A DNA stretch of 64,000 nucleotides from Micromonospora purpureochromogenes (GTDB taxonomy: Bacteria; Actinomycetota; Actinomycetes; Mycobacteriales; Micromonosporaceae): NCBI RefSeq assembly GCF_900091515.1, contig NZ_LT607410.1, positions 124,001 to 188,000 of the forward strand, read 5' to 3'. The notes below the pieces were generated by a model, which saw nothing but the letters and a program-made list of their open reading frames with translations, had not been told where the DNA came from and made no database searches. Positions 1-10,203 of the stretch are shown here, in pieces. Made by a program: the position numbers and the translations under genes. Numbering within the stretch: the stretch's first letter is position 1; each line of letters starts with the position of its first letter.

Positions 1-576
1 CCCGGGGTGCTCCTCGACCTGGTACCGGCCCGGGCTGTTGGCCGCGTGCTCGGCACCGGCCGAGGTGCCGGGGTTCGTCAGCGCGCCGACGTAGTAGTCC
101 TTCTCGCTGTCACCCAGCCGCATCGGGTGCGGCGGCTGCTCCATCCCCGGCAGCAGCGGCGCGAGCAGCTGCTCCTTGGTGAAGATCAGATCCTGCCGGT
201 TGTCCCGGGCCAGCTCGTACTCGTTGCTCATGGTGAGCGAACGGGTCGGGCAGGCCTCGATGCAGAGCCCGCAGAAGATGCACCGGGCGTAGTTGATCTG
301 GTAGACGCTGGCGTACCGCTCACCCGGCGAGAAGCGCTGCTCGTCGGTGTTGTCGCCACCCTCGACGTAGATCGCGTCCGCCGGGCAGGCCCAGGCGCAC
401 AGCTCGCAGCCGATGCACTTCTCCAGGCCGTCCGGGTGCCGGTTGAGGATGTGCCGCCCGTGGTAGCGCGGCGCCGACACCGGCGGCTTGAACGGGTAGT
501 CGGTGGTGACGACCTTCCTGAACATGTGCGAGAAGGTGACACCGAAGCCCTTGAACGTTCCGGTGATCGCGCCCAC
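1..576 (-). CDS. nuoI: NADH-quinone oxidoreductase subunit I (partial)
   Basis: Carries the two [4Fe-4S] clusters that pass electrons from NuoG towards NuoB in complex I, on the cytoplasmic arm. The visible 192 residues contain two ferredoxin motifs, [12 protein letters not shown] and [12 protein letters not shown]. The GTG start at 576 lies one base after the nuoH stop codon and has a GGAGG sequence about eight bases upstream. The reading frame is open to base 1 with no stop, so the C-terminal end lies outside the window. It is the last visible gene of the nuoA-to-nuoI run, and nuoJ-N presumably follow beyond the edge. Confidence 0.95.
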   Translation of the reverse strand, partial: MGAITGTFKGFGVTFSHMFRKVVTTDYPFKPPVSAPRYHGRHILNRHPDGLEKCIGCELCAWACPADAIYVEGGDNTDEQRFSPGERYASVYQINYARCIFCGLCIEACPTRSLTMSNEYELARDNRQDLIFTKEQLLAPLLPGMEQPPHPMRLGDSEKDYYVGALTNPGTSAGAEHAANSPGRYQVEEHPG

Positions 577-577
577 G

Positions 578-1930
578 TCACACCTCCCTGGAGTCCGAGC
601 CGGCGATGTTGGCCGGCTCCCGCTCGGCGACCACGCGCTTGGTGCGCGGGCTCGGTGGTACCTGAAGGTCCATCGGAGGCAGCGGGAAGCTGCCGTGCGG
701 CCGACTGTTGACCTGTTCCTGCACGGTCGGCTTCCGCTCCTGCCGGCGGCTCGGCCAGAAGAGCGTCACCAGCAGCAGCACGCCCGCGCCGATGGCGGTG
801 GCGAGCAGCCGGTCCCGGGACTGCCAGTCCTCGATCGAGCGCAGCCCGGACAGGACCAGGATCCAGACCAGGTTGATCGGGAGCAGGACCTTCCAGCCGA
901 AGCGCATGAACTGGTCGTAGCGGAGCCGGGGCAGCGTGCCCCGGAGCCAGACGAAGACGAAGACCAGGATCAGCACCTTGCCGAAGAACCAGAGCATCGG
1001 CCACCAACCGGAGTTGGCCCCGGCCCAGAAGGTGGTGATCGGCGCGGGTGCCCGCCAGCCGCCGAGGAAGAGCGTCGTGGTGACCGCGGACATGGTCACC
1101 ATCGAGACGTACTCGGAGAGCATGAAGAGCGCGAACTTCAGCGAGCTGTACTCGGTCATGAAGCCCGCGACCAGCTCGGACTCCGCCTCGGGCAGGTCGA
1201 ACGGTGCCCGGTTGGTCTCACCGACGGTGGAGATGAAGAAGATGATGAAGCTGGGCAGCAGCAGGATCGCGTACCAGCCGGGGGCCGGGATGTTGGCGCC
1301 GCCGATGCTGAGCTGGGTGCCGTTCGCCTGGGCGGCGACGATCCCGCTGGTCGACATCGTGCCGGCGGTCATGAACACCGCCACGATGCTCAGCCCCATC
1401 GCGACCTCGTACGAGATCATCTGGGCGCTGGACCGCAGGCCGCCCAGCAGCGGGTACGTCGAGCCGGAGGCCCAGCCGCCGAGCACGATGCCGTAGATGC
1501 CCATCGAGGAGCAGGCCAGCAGCACCAGCACCGCCACCGGCACGTCGGTGACCTGCAACGGCGTCCAGTGGCCGAAGATGCTCACCATCGGGCCGAACGG
1601 CACCACCGACAGGGCGGTGACCGCGCAGATCACCGAGATGGTCGGCGCGAAGAAGTAGACGACCTTGTCGGCGGCCCGCGGGAGGATGTCCTCCTTGAAG
1701 GCCATCTTCAGGCCGTCGGCGAGCGTCTGCAGCAGACCGAACGGGCCGACCTGGTTGGGGCCGGGCCGCACCTGCATGTAGCCGACGACCCGCCGCTCGA
1801 ACCAGACGCCGAGCAGCGTGGCCAGCAGGCCGAAGGCGAACGCGAAGACGATCTTGCCGAGGACCAGCCACCACGGGTCCTTGCCGAAGTCGGCCAGCGT
1901 CGGGTCCTGAGCGAGGTAGAGCGCGCTCAC
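578..1930 (-). CDS. nuoH: NADH-quinone oxidoreductase subunit H
   Basis: Membrane subunit of complex I that forms part of the quinone chamber and links the peripheral and membrane arms. The 450-residue product has about eight hydrophobic segments, and the family hallmarks [18 protein letters not shown] and [20 protein letters not shown] are present. It is longer than the roughly 325-residue E. coli protein because of a hydrophilic C-terminal tail of about 60 residues; I recall other actinobacterial NuoH proteins also being long. The GTG start overlaps the nuoG stop (GTGA), indicating translational coupling. Confidence 0.97.
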   Translation of the reverse strand: MSALYLAQDPTLADFGKDPWWLVLGKIVFAFAFGLLATLLGVWFERRVVGYMQVRPGPNQVGPFGLLQTLADGLKMAFKEDILPRAADKVVYFFAPTISVICAVTALSVVPFGPMVSIFGHWTPLQVTDVPVAVLVLLACSSMGIYGIVLGGWASGSTYPLLGGLRSSAQMISYEVAMGLSIVAVFMTAGTMSTSGIVAAQANGTQLSIGGANIPAPGWYAILLLPSFIIFFISTVGETNRAPFDLPEAESELVAGFMTEYSSLKFALFMLSEYVSMVTMSAVTTTLFLGGWRAPAPITTFWAGANSGWWPMLWFFGKVLILVFVFVWLRGTLPRLRYDQFMRFGWKVLLPINLVWILVLSGLRSIEDWQSRDRLLATAIGAGVLLLVTLFWPSRRQERKPTVQEQVNSRPHGSFPLPPMDLQVPPSPRTKRVVAEREPANIAGSDSREV

Positions 1931-4443
1931 TGGTTACCCCCAGCGTTGAGGAGTGGACCCGGACGGTCGGTCTCGTCCGCCGCGACCCGCCCGGCCGGGA
2001 TGGCCGTGCCGGTGGCGGCGGGGACGGAGATCCGTACGACCGCGCCGGACGTCACGCCGAGGCTGCGCCGGACGGTCGAACCGGGTGAGTTGGTCGGCAG
2101 CCAGACGACACCGTCCGGCATCTCGGTGATCTCCGCCGGCAGGGTCAGCGCCCCCCGGTCGGTGCCCACCGTCACCGGGTCGCCGTCGGCGACGCCGAGC
2201 GTCTCGGCGGTGCCCTTGCCCAGCCGGACCACCGGCGGGCGGGCGGTGCCGGCGAGGTGCTCGTCGCCGTCGGTCAGGCTGCCCAGGTCGATCAGCTGGT
2301 GCCAGGTGGCCAGCACGGCCTCGCCGGCGCCCGGCTGCGGCACCGTGGCCGGCGCGACGGACGGCGCGGCCGGACGCTCCACCCGGGTCGGCGGCAGGCC
2401 GCCCAGCTCGCGGCGGACGCTCGGCACGTCACCGGTGCCCAGCCGAACGTCGAGCTGTGCGGCGAGGGCGTCCAGCACCCGGCCGTCGGTCATCGCGGCG
2501 GTGTTCAGCACCGCCTCGAAGGTACGCAGCCGGCCCTCCCAGTCCAGGAAGCTGCCGGCCTTCTCGACCACCGGGGCGACCGGGAAGACCACGTCCGCCC
2601 GGCGGGCCACCGCCGAGTTGCGCAGCTCCAGGCTGACCAGGAACGGCACCGCGTCCAGGGCCTGCTCGGCCAGGCGCGGGTCGGCCAGGTCGGCCGGGTC
2701 CACTCCGGCCACCACCAGGGCGCCCAGCTGGCCGTTGGCGGCCGCCCCGAGGATCTGGTCGGTGTCCCGCCCGGCCTGGCTGGGGATCACCCCGGCCGGG
2801 ATGTCCCAGGCCTCGCCGAGCTCGGCGCGGGCGGCCGGCTCGGTGACCGGACGCCCGCCGGGCAGCAGGTTGGGCAGGCAGCCCGCGTCGACCGCACCGC
2901 GGTCACCCGCGCGCCGCGGCACCCAGGCCAGCTTCGCCCCGGTACGCCGGGCGACGTCCGCCGCGGCGGAGAGCGCGCCCGGCACGGTGGCCAGTCGCTC
3001 GCCGACGAAGAGGATGGCGCCCTCGGCGCTGAGCGCCTCGGCCACCGTGTCGTGCTCGGCGAGCACGCTGGCCTCCTCGCCCGGCACCACCCGGGCCAGC
3101 TTGGCGCCGAGCTTCTCCAGGCCGGGGGTGGCGAACGGGGCGATCGCGTAGACCGTCAGCTTCTTCTTCAGGTACGCCTTGCGCAGCCGCAGGAAGAGGA
3201 TCGGGCACTCCTCCTCCGGCTCCAGGCCGACCAGCACCACCGCGGGCGCCTTCTCCACGTCGGCGTAGGTCACCTCGGTGGCCCCGGCGACGGTGCTGGC
3301 CAGGAAGTCGGCCTCCTCACGGGAGACCGGCCGGGCCCGGAAGTCGATGTCGTTGGTCTGCAGCGCGACCCGGGCGAACTTCGCGTACGCGTAGGCGTCC
3401 TCGGCGGTCAGCCGGCCGCCGGTCAGCACCGCGGTGCCCCGGCCGGAGTCCCGGGCGTCGCGCAGCCCCTCGGCGGCCCGGGTCAGTGCCTCGCTCCAGG
3501 ACGCCTCGCGCAGCTCACCGGTGCGCTCGTCGCGGACCAGCGGGGTGCTGAGCCGGTCGAAGGCGCGGGTGTACTGGAAGCCCCACCGGCCCTTGTCGCA
3601 GTTCCACTCCTCGTTCACCGCCGGGTCGTCGCCGGCCAGCCGGCGCAGCACCTTGCCGCGCCGCCAGTCGGTGCGCTGGGCGCAGCCGGCCGAGCAGTGC
3701 TCGCAGACGCTCGGGCTGGAGACCAGGTCGAACGGGCGGGCCCGGAACCGGTACTGCGCGCCGGTCAGTGCGCCCACCGGGCAGATCTGCACGGTGTTGC
3801 CGGAGAAGTAGGAGTTGAACGGCACGTCGCCGCTGTCGTCCCCGGTCTCCACGCCGTACGCGTCGTCCCGGTAGATGTTGATCTCCTCGGCGGACGACCG
3901 GCCCATCAGGTCGATGAACTTGTCGCCGGCGATCTCCTCTGAGAACCGGGTGCAGCGCTGGCAGAGCACGCAGCGCTCGCGGTCGAGCAGCACCTGGGTG
4001 CTGATCGCCATCGGCTTCTCGTACTCCCGCTTGTGCTCGTGGAACCGGGAGTCGGTGCGGCCGGTGGACATGGCCTGGTTCTGCAGCGGGCACTCGCCGC
4101 CCTTGTCACACATCGGGCAGTCGAGGGGGTGGTTGAGCAGCAGCAGCTCCATGACCCCCTCCTGCGCCTTCTTGGCGACCGGTGAGGTGAGCTGGGTGCG
4201 TACCACCATGCCGTCGGCGACGGTCTGGGTGCAGGAGGCGACCGGCTTGCGCTGCCCCTCCACCTCGACCAGGCACTGCCGGCAGGCGCCGGCCGGAGCC
4301 AGCAGCGGGTGGTCGCAGAAGCGCGGGATCTCGGTGCCCAACTGCTCGGCGACCCGGATCAGCAGCGCCCCCTTGGGGGCGGTGACCTCGACGCCGTCGA
4401 TGGTGAGCGTGACGGTCTCGGGGGCCTTTACGACGTCAGTCAT
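1927..4443 (-). CDS. nuoG: NADH-quinone oxidoreductase subunit G
   Basis: Largest peripheral-arm subunit of complex I, carrying the iron-sulfur relay after NuoF. In the 838-residue protein the N-terminal [2Fe-2S] ligands are C43, C54, C57 and C71. A His-Cys motif follows (H105, C109, C112, C118), then a [4Fe-4S] set at C158, C161, C164 and C221. A further set, C247, C250, C254 and C282, matches the ligands of the off-path N7 cluster, which many bacteria have lost. The C-terminal half is the molybdopterin-oxidoreductase-like fold. The ATG start at 4443 overlaps the nuoF stop (ATGA). Confidence 0.97.
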   Translation of the reverse strand: MTDVVKAPETVTLTIDGVEVTAPKGALLIRVAEQLGTEIPRFCDHPLLAPAGACRQCLVEVEGQRKPVASCTQTVADGMVVRTQLTSPVAKKAQEGVMELLLLNHPLDCPMCDKGGECPLQNQAMSTGRTDSRFHEHKREYEKPMAISTQVLLDRERCVLCQRCTRFSEEIAGDKFIDLMGRSSAEEINIYRDDAYGVETGDDSGDVPFNSYFSGNTVQICPVGALTGAQYRFRARPFDLVSSPSVCEHCSAGCAQRTDWRRGKVLRRLAGDDPAVNEEWNCDKGRWGFQYTRAFDRLSTPLVRDERTGELREASWSEALTRAAEGLRDARDSGRGTAVLTGGRLTAEDAYAYAKFARVALQTNDIDFRARPVSREEADFLASTVAGATEVTYADVEKAPAVVLVGLEPEEECPILFLRLRKAYLKKKLTVYAIAPFATPGLEKLGAKLARVVPGEEASVLAEHDTVAEALSAEGAILFVGERLATVPGALSAAADVARRTGAKLAWVPRRAGDRGAVDAGCLPNLLPGGRPVTEPAARAELGEAWDIPAGVIPSQAGRDTDQILGAAANGQLGALVVAGVDPADLADPRLAEQALDAVPFLVSLELRNSAVARRADVVFPVAPVVEKAGSFLDWEGRLRTFEAVLNTAAMTDGRVLDALAAQLDVRLGTGDVPSVRRELGGLPPTRVERPAAPSVAPATVPQPGAGEAVLATWHQLIDLGSLTDGDEHLAGTARPPVVRLGKGTAETLGVADGDPVTVGTDRGALTLPAEITEMPDGVVWLPTNSPGSTVRRSLGVTSGAVVRISVPAATGTAIPAGRVAADETDRPGPLLNAGGNQ

Positions 4444-5759
4444 CAGTGCGCTCCCACCAACTGCTTGTCCGACAGCTTCGGCGCGGTACGTCCCTCGATG
4501 TAGTCGAGGTAGTCCTGCTTGAAGTACTTCAGCGACGAGGTCACCGGGCTGGTCGCACCGTCACCGAGGCCGCAGAACGAACGGCCCAGGATGTTGTCGC
4601 AGGTGTCGAGCAGGGTGTCCAGGTCCTCGTGGGTGCCCTGACCGGCGAGGATCCGCCGGTAGACCCGGACCATCCAGTAGTTGCCCTCGCGGCACGGGGT
4701 GCACTTGCCGCACGACTCGTGGTGGTAGAACTCCAGCCACCGGTAGGTCGCGTAGACCGGGCAGTCCTGGTCGGAGAAGATCTGGGTGGCCGTGGTGCCC
4801 AGGATCGAGCCGGCCGCCGCCACCCCCTCGAAGTCCAGCGGCACGTCCAGGTGCTCGGCGGTCAGCAGCGGCGTCGACGAGCCACCCGGCGTCCAGAACC
4901 GCAGGTTGTGCCCGGGCTGCATGCCGCCGGCCAGCTCGATCAGCTCGCGCAGGGTGATCCCCATCGAGCACTCGAACTGGCCCGGGTTGGCGATCCGGCC
5001 GGAAAGCGAGTAGATCATCGGCCCGGAGGACTTCTCCGTGCCCATGGTCTTCCACCAGTCCGCGCCGCCCAGCACGATGTACGGCACGCTGGCGATGGTG
5101 CCGACGTTGTTGACCACGGTCGGGCTGGCGTACAGGCCGTGGGTCGCCGGGAACGGCGGGCGCAGCCGCGGCTGGCCCCGGAAGCCCTCCAGCGAGTCCA
5201 GCAGCGCGGTCTCCTCACCGCAGATGTACGCCCCGGCGCCGGAGTGCACCACCAGGTCGAGGTCGAAGCCGGTGCCCTGGATGTCGCGCCCGAGGTAGCC
5301 CTTGGCGTACGCCTCCTGCACGGCGTTGCGCAGCCGGCGCGCGGCGTGCACCGCCTCGCCGCGGATGTAGATGTAGGCCCGGTTGGCCCGGATCGCGTAC
5401 GACGCGATGATCACGCCTTCGACCAGCGAGTGCGGGTCGTGCGTCATCAGCGGCAGGTCCTTGCAGGTGCCCGGCTCGCCCTCGTCGGCGTTGACCACCA
5501 GGTAGTGCGGCTTGCCGTCGCCCTGCGGGATGAAGCCCCACTTGAGACCGGTGGGGAAGCCGGCGCCGCCCCGGCCGCGCAGGCCGGAGTCCTTGATCAG
5601 CTGGATCAGGTCGTCCGGGTGCGCCTTGAGCGCCTTGCGCAGCGCCGCGTAGCCGTCGAGCTTCTCGTAGGTGCCGATCCGCCAGGCGTCCGGCGACAGC
5701 CAGCGCTTGGTGAGCACCGGCGTGAGCTTGGCCAGCGTCTGCGGCCGAGGCGTGGTCAC
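4443..5759 (-). CDS. nuoF: NADH-quinone oxidoreductase subunit F
   Basis: NADH- and FMN-binding subunit, the electron entry point of complex I. The 438-residue frame has the glycine-rich [16 protein letters not shown] segment, [13 protein letters not shown], and the [4Fe-4S] motif [12 protein letters not shown] followed by a later Cys near CGLGD. The open frame runs on upstream for hundreds of residues of low-complexity sequence, but that is a shadow of nuoE. The GTG at 5759 is chosen because it overlaps the nuoE stop (GTGA) and starts the protein at the usual family position (TTPRPQTL). Confidence 0.96.
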   Translation of the reverse strand: MTTPRPQTLAKLTPVLTKRWLSPDAWRIGTYEKLDGYAALRKALKAHPDDLIQLIKDSGLRGRGGAGFPTGLKWGFIPQGDGKPHYLVVNADEGEPGTCKDLPLMTHDPHSLVEGVIIASYAIRANRAYIYIRGEAVHAARRLRNAVQEAYAKGYLGRDIQGTGFDLDLVVHSGAGAYICGEETALLDSLEGFRGQPRLRPPFPATHGLYASPTVVNNVGTIASVPYIVLGGADWWKTMGTEKSSGPMIYSLSGRIANPGQFECSMGITLRELIELAGGMQPGHNLRFWTPGGSSTPLLTAEHLDVPLDFEGVAAAGSILGTTATQIFSDQDCPVYATYRWLEFYHHESCGKCTPCREGNYWMVRVYRRILAGQGTHEDLDTLLDTCDNILGRSFCGLGDGATSPVTSSLKYFKQDYLDYIEGRTAPKLSDKQLVGAH

Positions 5760-6904
5760 TTCTGGCCCCCCGTTTCGCTCGCGACGGCGGGGCCGGTGTT
5801 GGCTCCCGCCTCCGCTTCCTTGAGGTTGCGCTGCTGCGCACCGGCCTCGTCGCCGGCGGGCTTGCCGTCGCCGGCCGGCGGGTTGGCCGCCACGCCGGCG
5901 GCCTCCGCCTTCTGCGCGTCGCGCGGCGCCGGCGCGGCGCTGTCCGTCGGGACCTTGGTGCCCGGGGCGTCCGGCACGGCGGTCTGCGCGTCGGGCTGCC
6001 GGGTCTCGGCGGTACGCACCTGCGGCGACTTGTCGTCGGGCGCCTTCACGTCCGGGGCCGTGCTGCCGCTCGCCGCGGCGGCGGGAGCCGGCTCGCCGGC
6101 GCCGGCGTTGCCGGGCGTACCCGGCTTGGCGCCGTTGCCGCTCGCCGGCGGGGCCGTGGCGGGCTCGGCCTTGACGGCTTCCGCGGCCTTCGCCTGCGCG
6201 GCGGCCTGGTCGGCCTCGGCCTTGCTCCGGATCGGGGTGTTCGGGTCGAAGCCGGGCACCGAGATCCCGTGCTGCTCGGCCAGGCGCAGACCGCGCAGGG
6301 TCGGCTCGCCCGGCCCGCCGTCGGCGACCGCGCCCTCGCGCTCGTCGGCGAAACCGGCGAGCTGCACCGCCATCTCCTTGAGCGTGCAGAGCCGGGCGCC
6401 CCGGGTCGGCATCGGCCGGCCGCCGGCGCGCAGCTCCTCGACCACCCCGAGCGCGCCCTGCGGGTCGACGCCGTCGAAGAAGTCGTAGTTGACGGTCATC
6501 ACCGGGCCGTAGTCGCAGGCCGCGAGGCACTCGGCGTGCTCCAGGGTGATCTTGCCGTCGGCGGTGGTCTCGTCGTGCCCCACGCCCAGGTGCTCGGCGA
6601 GGGTGTCGTAGACCTCCTGGCCGCCGAGCACGTTGCACATGGTGTTGGTGCAGACGCTGACCAGGAAGTCGCCGGTCGGCTTGCGCTTGTACATGGTGTA
6701 GAAGGTCGCCACGGCGCCGACCTGGGCCTTGTTCAGCCCGAGCACCTCGGCGCAGAACTCGACGCCGGCTGGGGAGACGTAGCCCTCCTCGGACTGCACC
6801 AGGTGCAGCAGCGGCAGCAGCGCCGACCGGGACCGGTCGGCCGGGTACCGGGCGATGATCTCCCGCGCCCGCTCCCGGGTCTGCTCAGTAAAAGTCGTCG
6901 TCAT
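5756..6904 (-). CDS. nuoE: NADH-quinone oxidoreductase subunit E with long Ala/Pro-rich tail
   Basis: Thioredoxin-fold [2Fe-2S] subunit that pairs with NuoF. Ligands C85, C90, C126 and C130 are all visible. The conserved domain ends near residue 220. About 160 further residues follow, rich in Ala, Pro, Gly and Lys, giving 382 residues against roughly 160-250 in most homologs. The tail has no recognisable domain and looks disordered. The ATG at 6904 is preceded by a GGAAGG ribosome binding site that lies inside an intercistronic repeat separating this gene from nuoD. Confidence 0.95.
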   Translation of the reverse strand: MTTTFTEQTRERAREIIARYPADRSRSALLPLLHLVQSEEGYVSPAGVEFCAEVLGLNKAQVGAVATFYTMYKRKPTGDFLVSVCTNTMCNVLGGQEVYDTLAEHLGVGHDETTADGKITLEHAECLAACDYGPVMTVNYDFFDGVDPQGALGVVEELRAGGRPMPTRGARLCTLKEMAVQLAGFADEREGAVADGGPGEPTLRGLRLAEQHGISVPGFDPNTPIRSKAEADQAAAQAKAAEAVKAEPATAPPASGNGAKPGTPGNAGAGEPAPAAAASGSTAPDVKAPDDKSPQVRTAETRQPDAQTAVPDAPGTKVPTDSAAPAPRDAQKAEAAGVAANPPAGDGKPAGDEAGAQQRNLKEAEAGANTGPAVASETGGQK

Positions 6905-6906
6905 CA

Positions 6907-6961
6907 GAGCCGCCTTCCGTTCGCGACTGCGGGGCTCGCAAGCTCACTCCTCGCGCTCACC
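6907..6961 (-). repeat. intercistronic repeat, copy 1 (nuoD/nuoE)
   Basis: This segment fills the nuoD-nuoE gap and matches 19401-19456 at both ends. The 5' end GGTGAGCGCGAGGAGTG contains the nuoD stop TGA. The 3' end CGCGAACGGAAGGCGGC supplies the GGAAGG ribosome binding site for nuoE. Only the centre differs between the copies, by a few substitutions and a four-base length change. Confidence 0.75.
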
Positions 6962-8282
6962 TGTCACACCCCCCCATGACGGGGTCCAGCGAGGCGCCAC
7001 CGGCGATCACGTCGGCGATCAGGCCGCCCTCGGCCATCGCCGGAAGGGCCTGGAGGTTGACGAAGCTCGGCTCCCGGTAGTGCACCCGGTAGGGCCGGGT
7101 GCCACCGTCGGAGACCGCGTGCACGCCCAGCTCGCCGCGGGGCGACTCGATGCCGACGTACACCTGGCCCGGAGGAACCCGGAAGCCCTCGGTGACCAGC
7201 TTGAAGTGGTGGATCAGCGACTCCATCGACTGACCCATGATCTTGGCGACGTGCTCCAGCGAGTTGCCCATGCCGTCCACGCCGATGGCCAGCTGCGCCG
7301 GCCAGGCGATCTTGCGGTCGGCGACCATCACCGGGCCCGGCTTCAACCGGTCCAGCGCCTGCTCGACCAGCTTCAGCGACTCGCGGATCTCGGCGAGCCG
7401 GACCTGGTAGCGACCCCAGACGTCGCCGTCGGGGTGGGTCGGGACGTCGAACTCGTACGTCTCGTACCCGCAGTACGGCATGGTCTTGCGCAGGTCCCAG
7501 GCCAGGCCGGCGGAGCGGAGCACCGGGCCGGTCACGCCGAGCGCGACGCAGCCGGTCACGTCGAGGACCGCCACGCCCTTGGTCCGCTCGGTCCAGATCG
7601 GCTGGCCGGAGAGGAGGTCCTCGTACTCCTTGAGCTTCTTCGGCATCATCTTCAGGAAGTCGCGGATCTTGGCGACCGCCTCGTCCGGCACGTCCTGCGC
7701 GACGCCGCCCGGCCGGACGTACGCGTGGTTCATCCGCAGGCCGGTGATGGTCTCGAAGATGTCGAGGATGTACTCCCGCTCCCGGAAGCCGTAGAGCATG
7801 ATCGAGATCGCGCCCAGCTCCATGCCGGTGGTGGCCAGCCAGACCAGGTGCGAGGAGATCCGGTTGAGCTCCATCATCAGGACCCGGATGGTGGTGGCCC
7901 GCTCGGTCACCTCGTCGGTGATGCCGAGCAGCTTCTCCACCGCCAGCGCGTACGCCGTCTCGTTGAACAGCGGGGCGAGGTAGTCCATCCGGGTCACGAA
8001 GGTCGAGCCCTGGACCCAGTTGCGGTATTCGAGGTTCTTCTCGATGCCGGTGTGCAGGTAGCCGACGACCGAGCGGGCCTCGCGGACCGTCTCGCCCTCC
8101 AGCTCCAGGACCAGCCGGAGCACGCCGTGCGTCGACGGGTGCTGCGGACCCATGTTGACGACGATCCGCTCGTCGTTGATCGGGTCGGTGCCGGAGACGA
8201 CCTGGTCCCAGTCCCCACCGGTGACGGTGAAGACCCTGCCCTCGGTGGTCTCGCGCTCGGTCGCGTAGTTGGACGTGGTCAC
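6957..8282 (-). CDS. nuoD: NADH-quinone oxidoreductase subunit D
   Basis: 49-kDa-type subunit forming the quinone-binding site with NuoB, related to the large subunit of NiFe hydrogenases. The 441-residue product contains [20 protein letters not shown] and [15 protein letters not shown], both diagnostic. The start overlaps the nuoC stop (ATGA/GTGA type junction around 8279-8282). The stop codon lies inside the repeat at 6907-6961, the first break in an otherwise overlapping operon. Confidence 0.97.
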   Translation of the reverse strand: MTTSNYATERETTEGRVFTVTGGDWDQVVSGTDPINDERIVVNMGPQHPSTHGVLRLVLELEGETVREARSVVGYLHTGIEKNLEYRNWVQGSTFVTRMDYLAPLFNETAYALAVEKLLGITDEVTERATTIRVLMMELNRISSHLVWLATTGMELGAISIMLYGFREREYILDIFETITGLRMNHAYVRPGGVAQDVPDEAVAKIRDFLKMMPKKLKEYEDLLSGQPIWTERTKGVAVLDVTGCVALGVTGPVLRSAGLAWDLRKTMPYCGYETYEFDVPTHPDGDVWGRYQVRLAEIRESLKLVEQALDRLKPGPVMVADRKIAWPAQLAIGVDGMGNSLEHVAKIMGQSMESLIHHFKLVTEGFRVPPGQVYVGIESPRGELGVHAVSDGGTRPYRVHYREPSFVNLQALPAMAEGGLIADVIAGGASLDPVMGGCDR

Positions 8283-9016
8283 TGGTAGGACCTCCTACGG
8301 TCCGGCGGTGGAATTTCCGCGCCCTTGTACTCGACGGGCACGCCGCCGAGCGGGTAGTCCTTGCGCTGCGGGTGCCCCTCCCAGTCGTCCGGCATCAGGA
8401 TCCGGGTGAGGTTGGGGTGGCCGTCGAAGACGATGCCGAACATGTCGTACGCCTCCCGCTCCTGCCAGTCGGCGGTCGGGTAGACGGCGGTGACGCTCGG
8501 CAGGTGCGGCTGCTCGGCGGAGACCGCGGCCTCCAGCCGGACCCGACGCCGGTAGGTCATCGAGGTGAGCTGGTAGACGGCGTGCAGCCGCCGGCCGTCG
8601 GCGCCGAGGTAGTCCACGCCAGAGACCGAGGAGCAGAGCTCGAAGCGCAGCGCCAGGTCGTCCCGCATCACCTGGCAGACCTCGGCGATCCGCTCCGGGC
8701 GGACGTGCAGGGTCAGCTCGCCGCGGTCGACGACGACCTTCTCGATCGCGTCGCCGAAGGCCGGGTACGCCTCCTCCAGCGCGTCGCGGACCTCGTCGAA
8801 GTACCCGCCGTACGGCCGGGGGGTCTCCTCGATCGGCCGGCGCTGGCGGACCAGGCCGCCGTAGCCGGAGACGTCACCGCTGCCCTGGTTGCCGAACATG
8901 CCTCGGCCGGCGGGGCTGGACGGCGGGTGCTCGGCGGGGGCGCCACTGCTGGCCCCCGCCGGGGTGACCGGTACCGGCACCCCGCCGTCGTTGGTCCTGT
9001 CGTTCGGTGCGGTCAC
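8279..9016 (-). CDS. nuoC: NADH-quinone oxidoreductase subunit C
   Basis: 30-kDa-type subunit of the peripheral arm. The 245-residue protein has a Pro/Gly-rich N-terminal extension of about 75 residues before the conserved domain. The signature [20 protein letters not shown] with [17 protein letters not shown] is near the C terminus. The GTG at 9016 is preferred over a longer upstream frame because it overlaps the nuoB stop (GTGA), and the upstream extension only mirrors nuoB coding sequence. Confidence 0.95.
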   Translation of the reverse strand: MTAPNDRTNDGGVPVPVTPAGASSGAPAEHPPSSPAGRGMFGNQGSGDVSGYGGLVRQRRPIEETPRPYGGYFDEVRDALEEAYPAFGDAIEKVVVDRGELTLHVRPERIAEVCQVMRDDLALRFELCSSVSGVDYLGADGRRLHAVYQLTSMTYRRRVRLEAAVSAEQPHLPSVTAVYPTADWQEREAYDMFGIVFDGHPNLTRILMPDDWEGHPQRKDYPLGGVPVEYKGAEIPPPDRRRSYQ

Positions 9017-9690
9017 TTCGGGCCCCCGTGCGCGTGGAGGTGGTTCTGGGCGTTCATCCAGTTCTCGATCCGCAGCTGCTCCTCGCGCCCCTCGCGGACG
9101 GCCTTCGTCCACTCGGCACGCCGGGCCTTGTCGTTGCGGTACGAGGACGGCATCGAGCCGTACGGCACGACCGGGACGTCGCCGCGCTCCTGGCGGGCCT
9201 GGAGCATCTTGCGGCCGTTCGCGCCCAGCGGCTCGTACATGATCTTCTCGCGGAGCTTGAGGATCGCGTCGATGAGCATCTCGGGCCGCGGCGGGCAGCC
9301 GGGGAGGTACATGTCCACCGGCACCACGTGGTCGACGCCCTGGACGATCGCGTAGTTGTTGAACATGCCGCCGCTGCTGGCGCAGACGCCCATGGAGAGC
9401 ACCCAGCGGGGCTCCGCCATCTGGTCGTAGATCTGGCGCAGGACCGGAGCCATCTTCTGGCTCACCCGGCCGGCCACGATCATCAGGTCGGCCTGACGCG
9501 GCGAGGCCCGGAAGACCTCCATGCCCCAGCGGCCCATGTCGTAGTGCGGGCCACCGGCGGCCATCATCTCGATGGCGCAGCAGGCCAGGCCGAAGGTGGC
9601 GCCCCAGACGGACGACTTCCGCGACCAGTTGACCAGCTTCTCCACGGAGGTGAGCAGGACGCCGGCCGGGAGCTTCTCCTCGATGCCCAT
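9013..9690 (-). CDS. nuoB: NADH-quinone oxidoreductase subunit B
   Basis: Carries cluster N2, the last iron-sulfur centre before quinone. The 225-residue product contains the tandem Cys pair C37-C38 ([10 protein letters not shown]), the VCASSGGMF segment and the PGCPPRPE motif that complete the N2 ligands. The ATG at 9690 has a clear GGGAGG sequence nine bases upstream. About 45 residues after the conserved core form a charged C-terminal tail ending in HAHGGPK. Confidence 0.97.
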   Translation of the reverse strand: MGIEEKLPAGVLLTSVEKLVNWSRKSSVWGATFGLACCAIEMMAAGGPHYDMGRWGMEVFRASPRQADLMIVAGRVSQKMAPVLRQIYDQMAEPRWVLSMGVCASSGGMFNNYAIVQGVDHVVPVDMYLPGCPPRPEMLIDAILKLREKIMYEPLGANGRKMLQARQERGDVPVVPYGSMPSSYRNDKARRAEWTKAVREGREEQLRIENWMNAQNHLHAHGGPK

Positions 9691-9704
9691 CTGACGTACC
9701 TCCC

Positions 9705-10070
9705 TCAGTCCCAGTCCAGGCCGCCGCGCCGCCACACGTAGGCGTATGCGACGAAGACCGCGACGATGAACATGACCATCTCCACGAAGCCGAAGATCGG
9801 CAGGGCGTCGAACGAGACCGCCCAGGGGTAGAGGAAGATGATCTCGATGTCGAAGACGATGAAGAGCATCGCCGTCAGGTAGAACTTGATCGGGAACCGG
9901 CCGCCGCCGACCGGCTGCGGGCTCGGCTCGATGCCACACTCGTACGCCTCGAGCTTGGCCTTGTTGAAGCGCCGGGGACCGGCGAAGCGGGCGGCGGCCA
10001 CGGAGAACAGCGAGAACCCCGCGGCGAGGGCGAACAGCCCGATGATCGGTGCGTAAGGCGAGAGCGACAT
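9705..10070 (-). CDS. nuoA: NADH-quinone oxidoreductase subunit A
   Basis: Small membrane subunit of complex I and first gene of the operon. The 121 residues have three hydrophobic segments. The conserved loop [21 protein letters not shown] sits between the first two, and [13 protein letters not shown] lies in the second. The ATG at 10070 follows an AGGAGA sequence. Fourteen bases separate its stop from nuoB. Confidence 0.97.
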   Translation of the reverse strand: MSLSPYAPIIGLFALAAGFSLFSVAAARFAGPRRFNKAKLEAYECGIEPSPQPVGGGRFPIKFYLTAMLFIVFDIEIIFLYPWAVSFDALPIFGFVEMVMFIVAVFVAYAYVWRRGGLDWD

Positions 10071-10203
10071 CTTTTCTCCTGCTCGTCCTTCCCCTGCCCC
10101 TGGTGCTTGACAAAAATCACACTATTCACGTCCCTCGCCGGGTCCTCCAGCGGGGGTCGATCTCTCTCCCCGCCCGGGCCGGCACCGGCCCGGACGTGGT
10201 CGT
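10071..10203 (-). promoter_or_regulatory. nuo operon leader and putative promoter region
   Basis: This 133-base gap before nuoA is locally AT-rich around 10108-10130. On the minus strand a TAGTGT sequence lies in that AT-rich part and could serve as a -10 element, with no convincing -35. The ribosome binding site AGGAGA lies just before nuoA. The promoter call is weak. Confidence 0.3.

Noticed and set aside
503..6488. Long plus-strand open frames opposite nuoH, nuoG, nuoF and nuoE
   Set aside because: Composition (runs of Arg, Gly, His, Gln) matches complementary-strand reading of G/C-ending codons. No homology or ribosome binding sites are visible.
4443..6638. A single 731-codon frame that would fuse extra sequence to the N terminus of NuoF
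   Set aside because: The upstream part is NuoE read in another frame; the GTG at 5759 overlapping the nuoE stop gives the normal NuoF.
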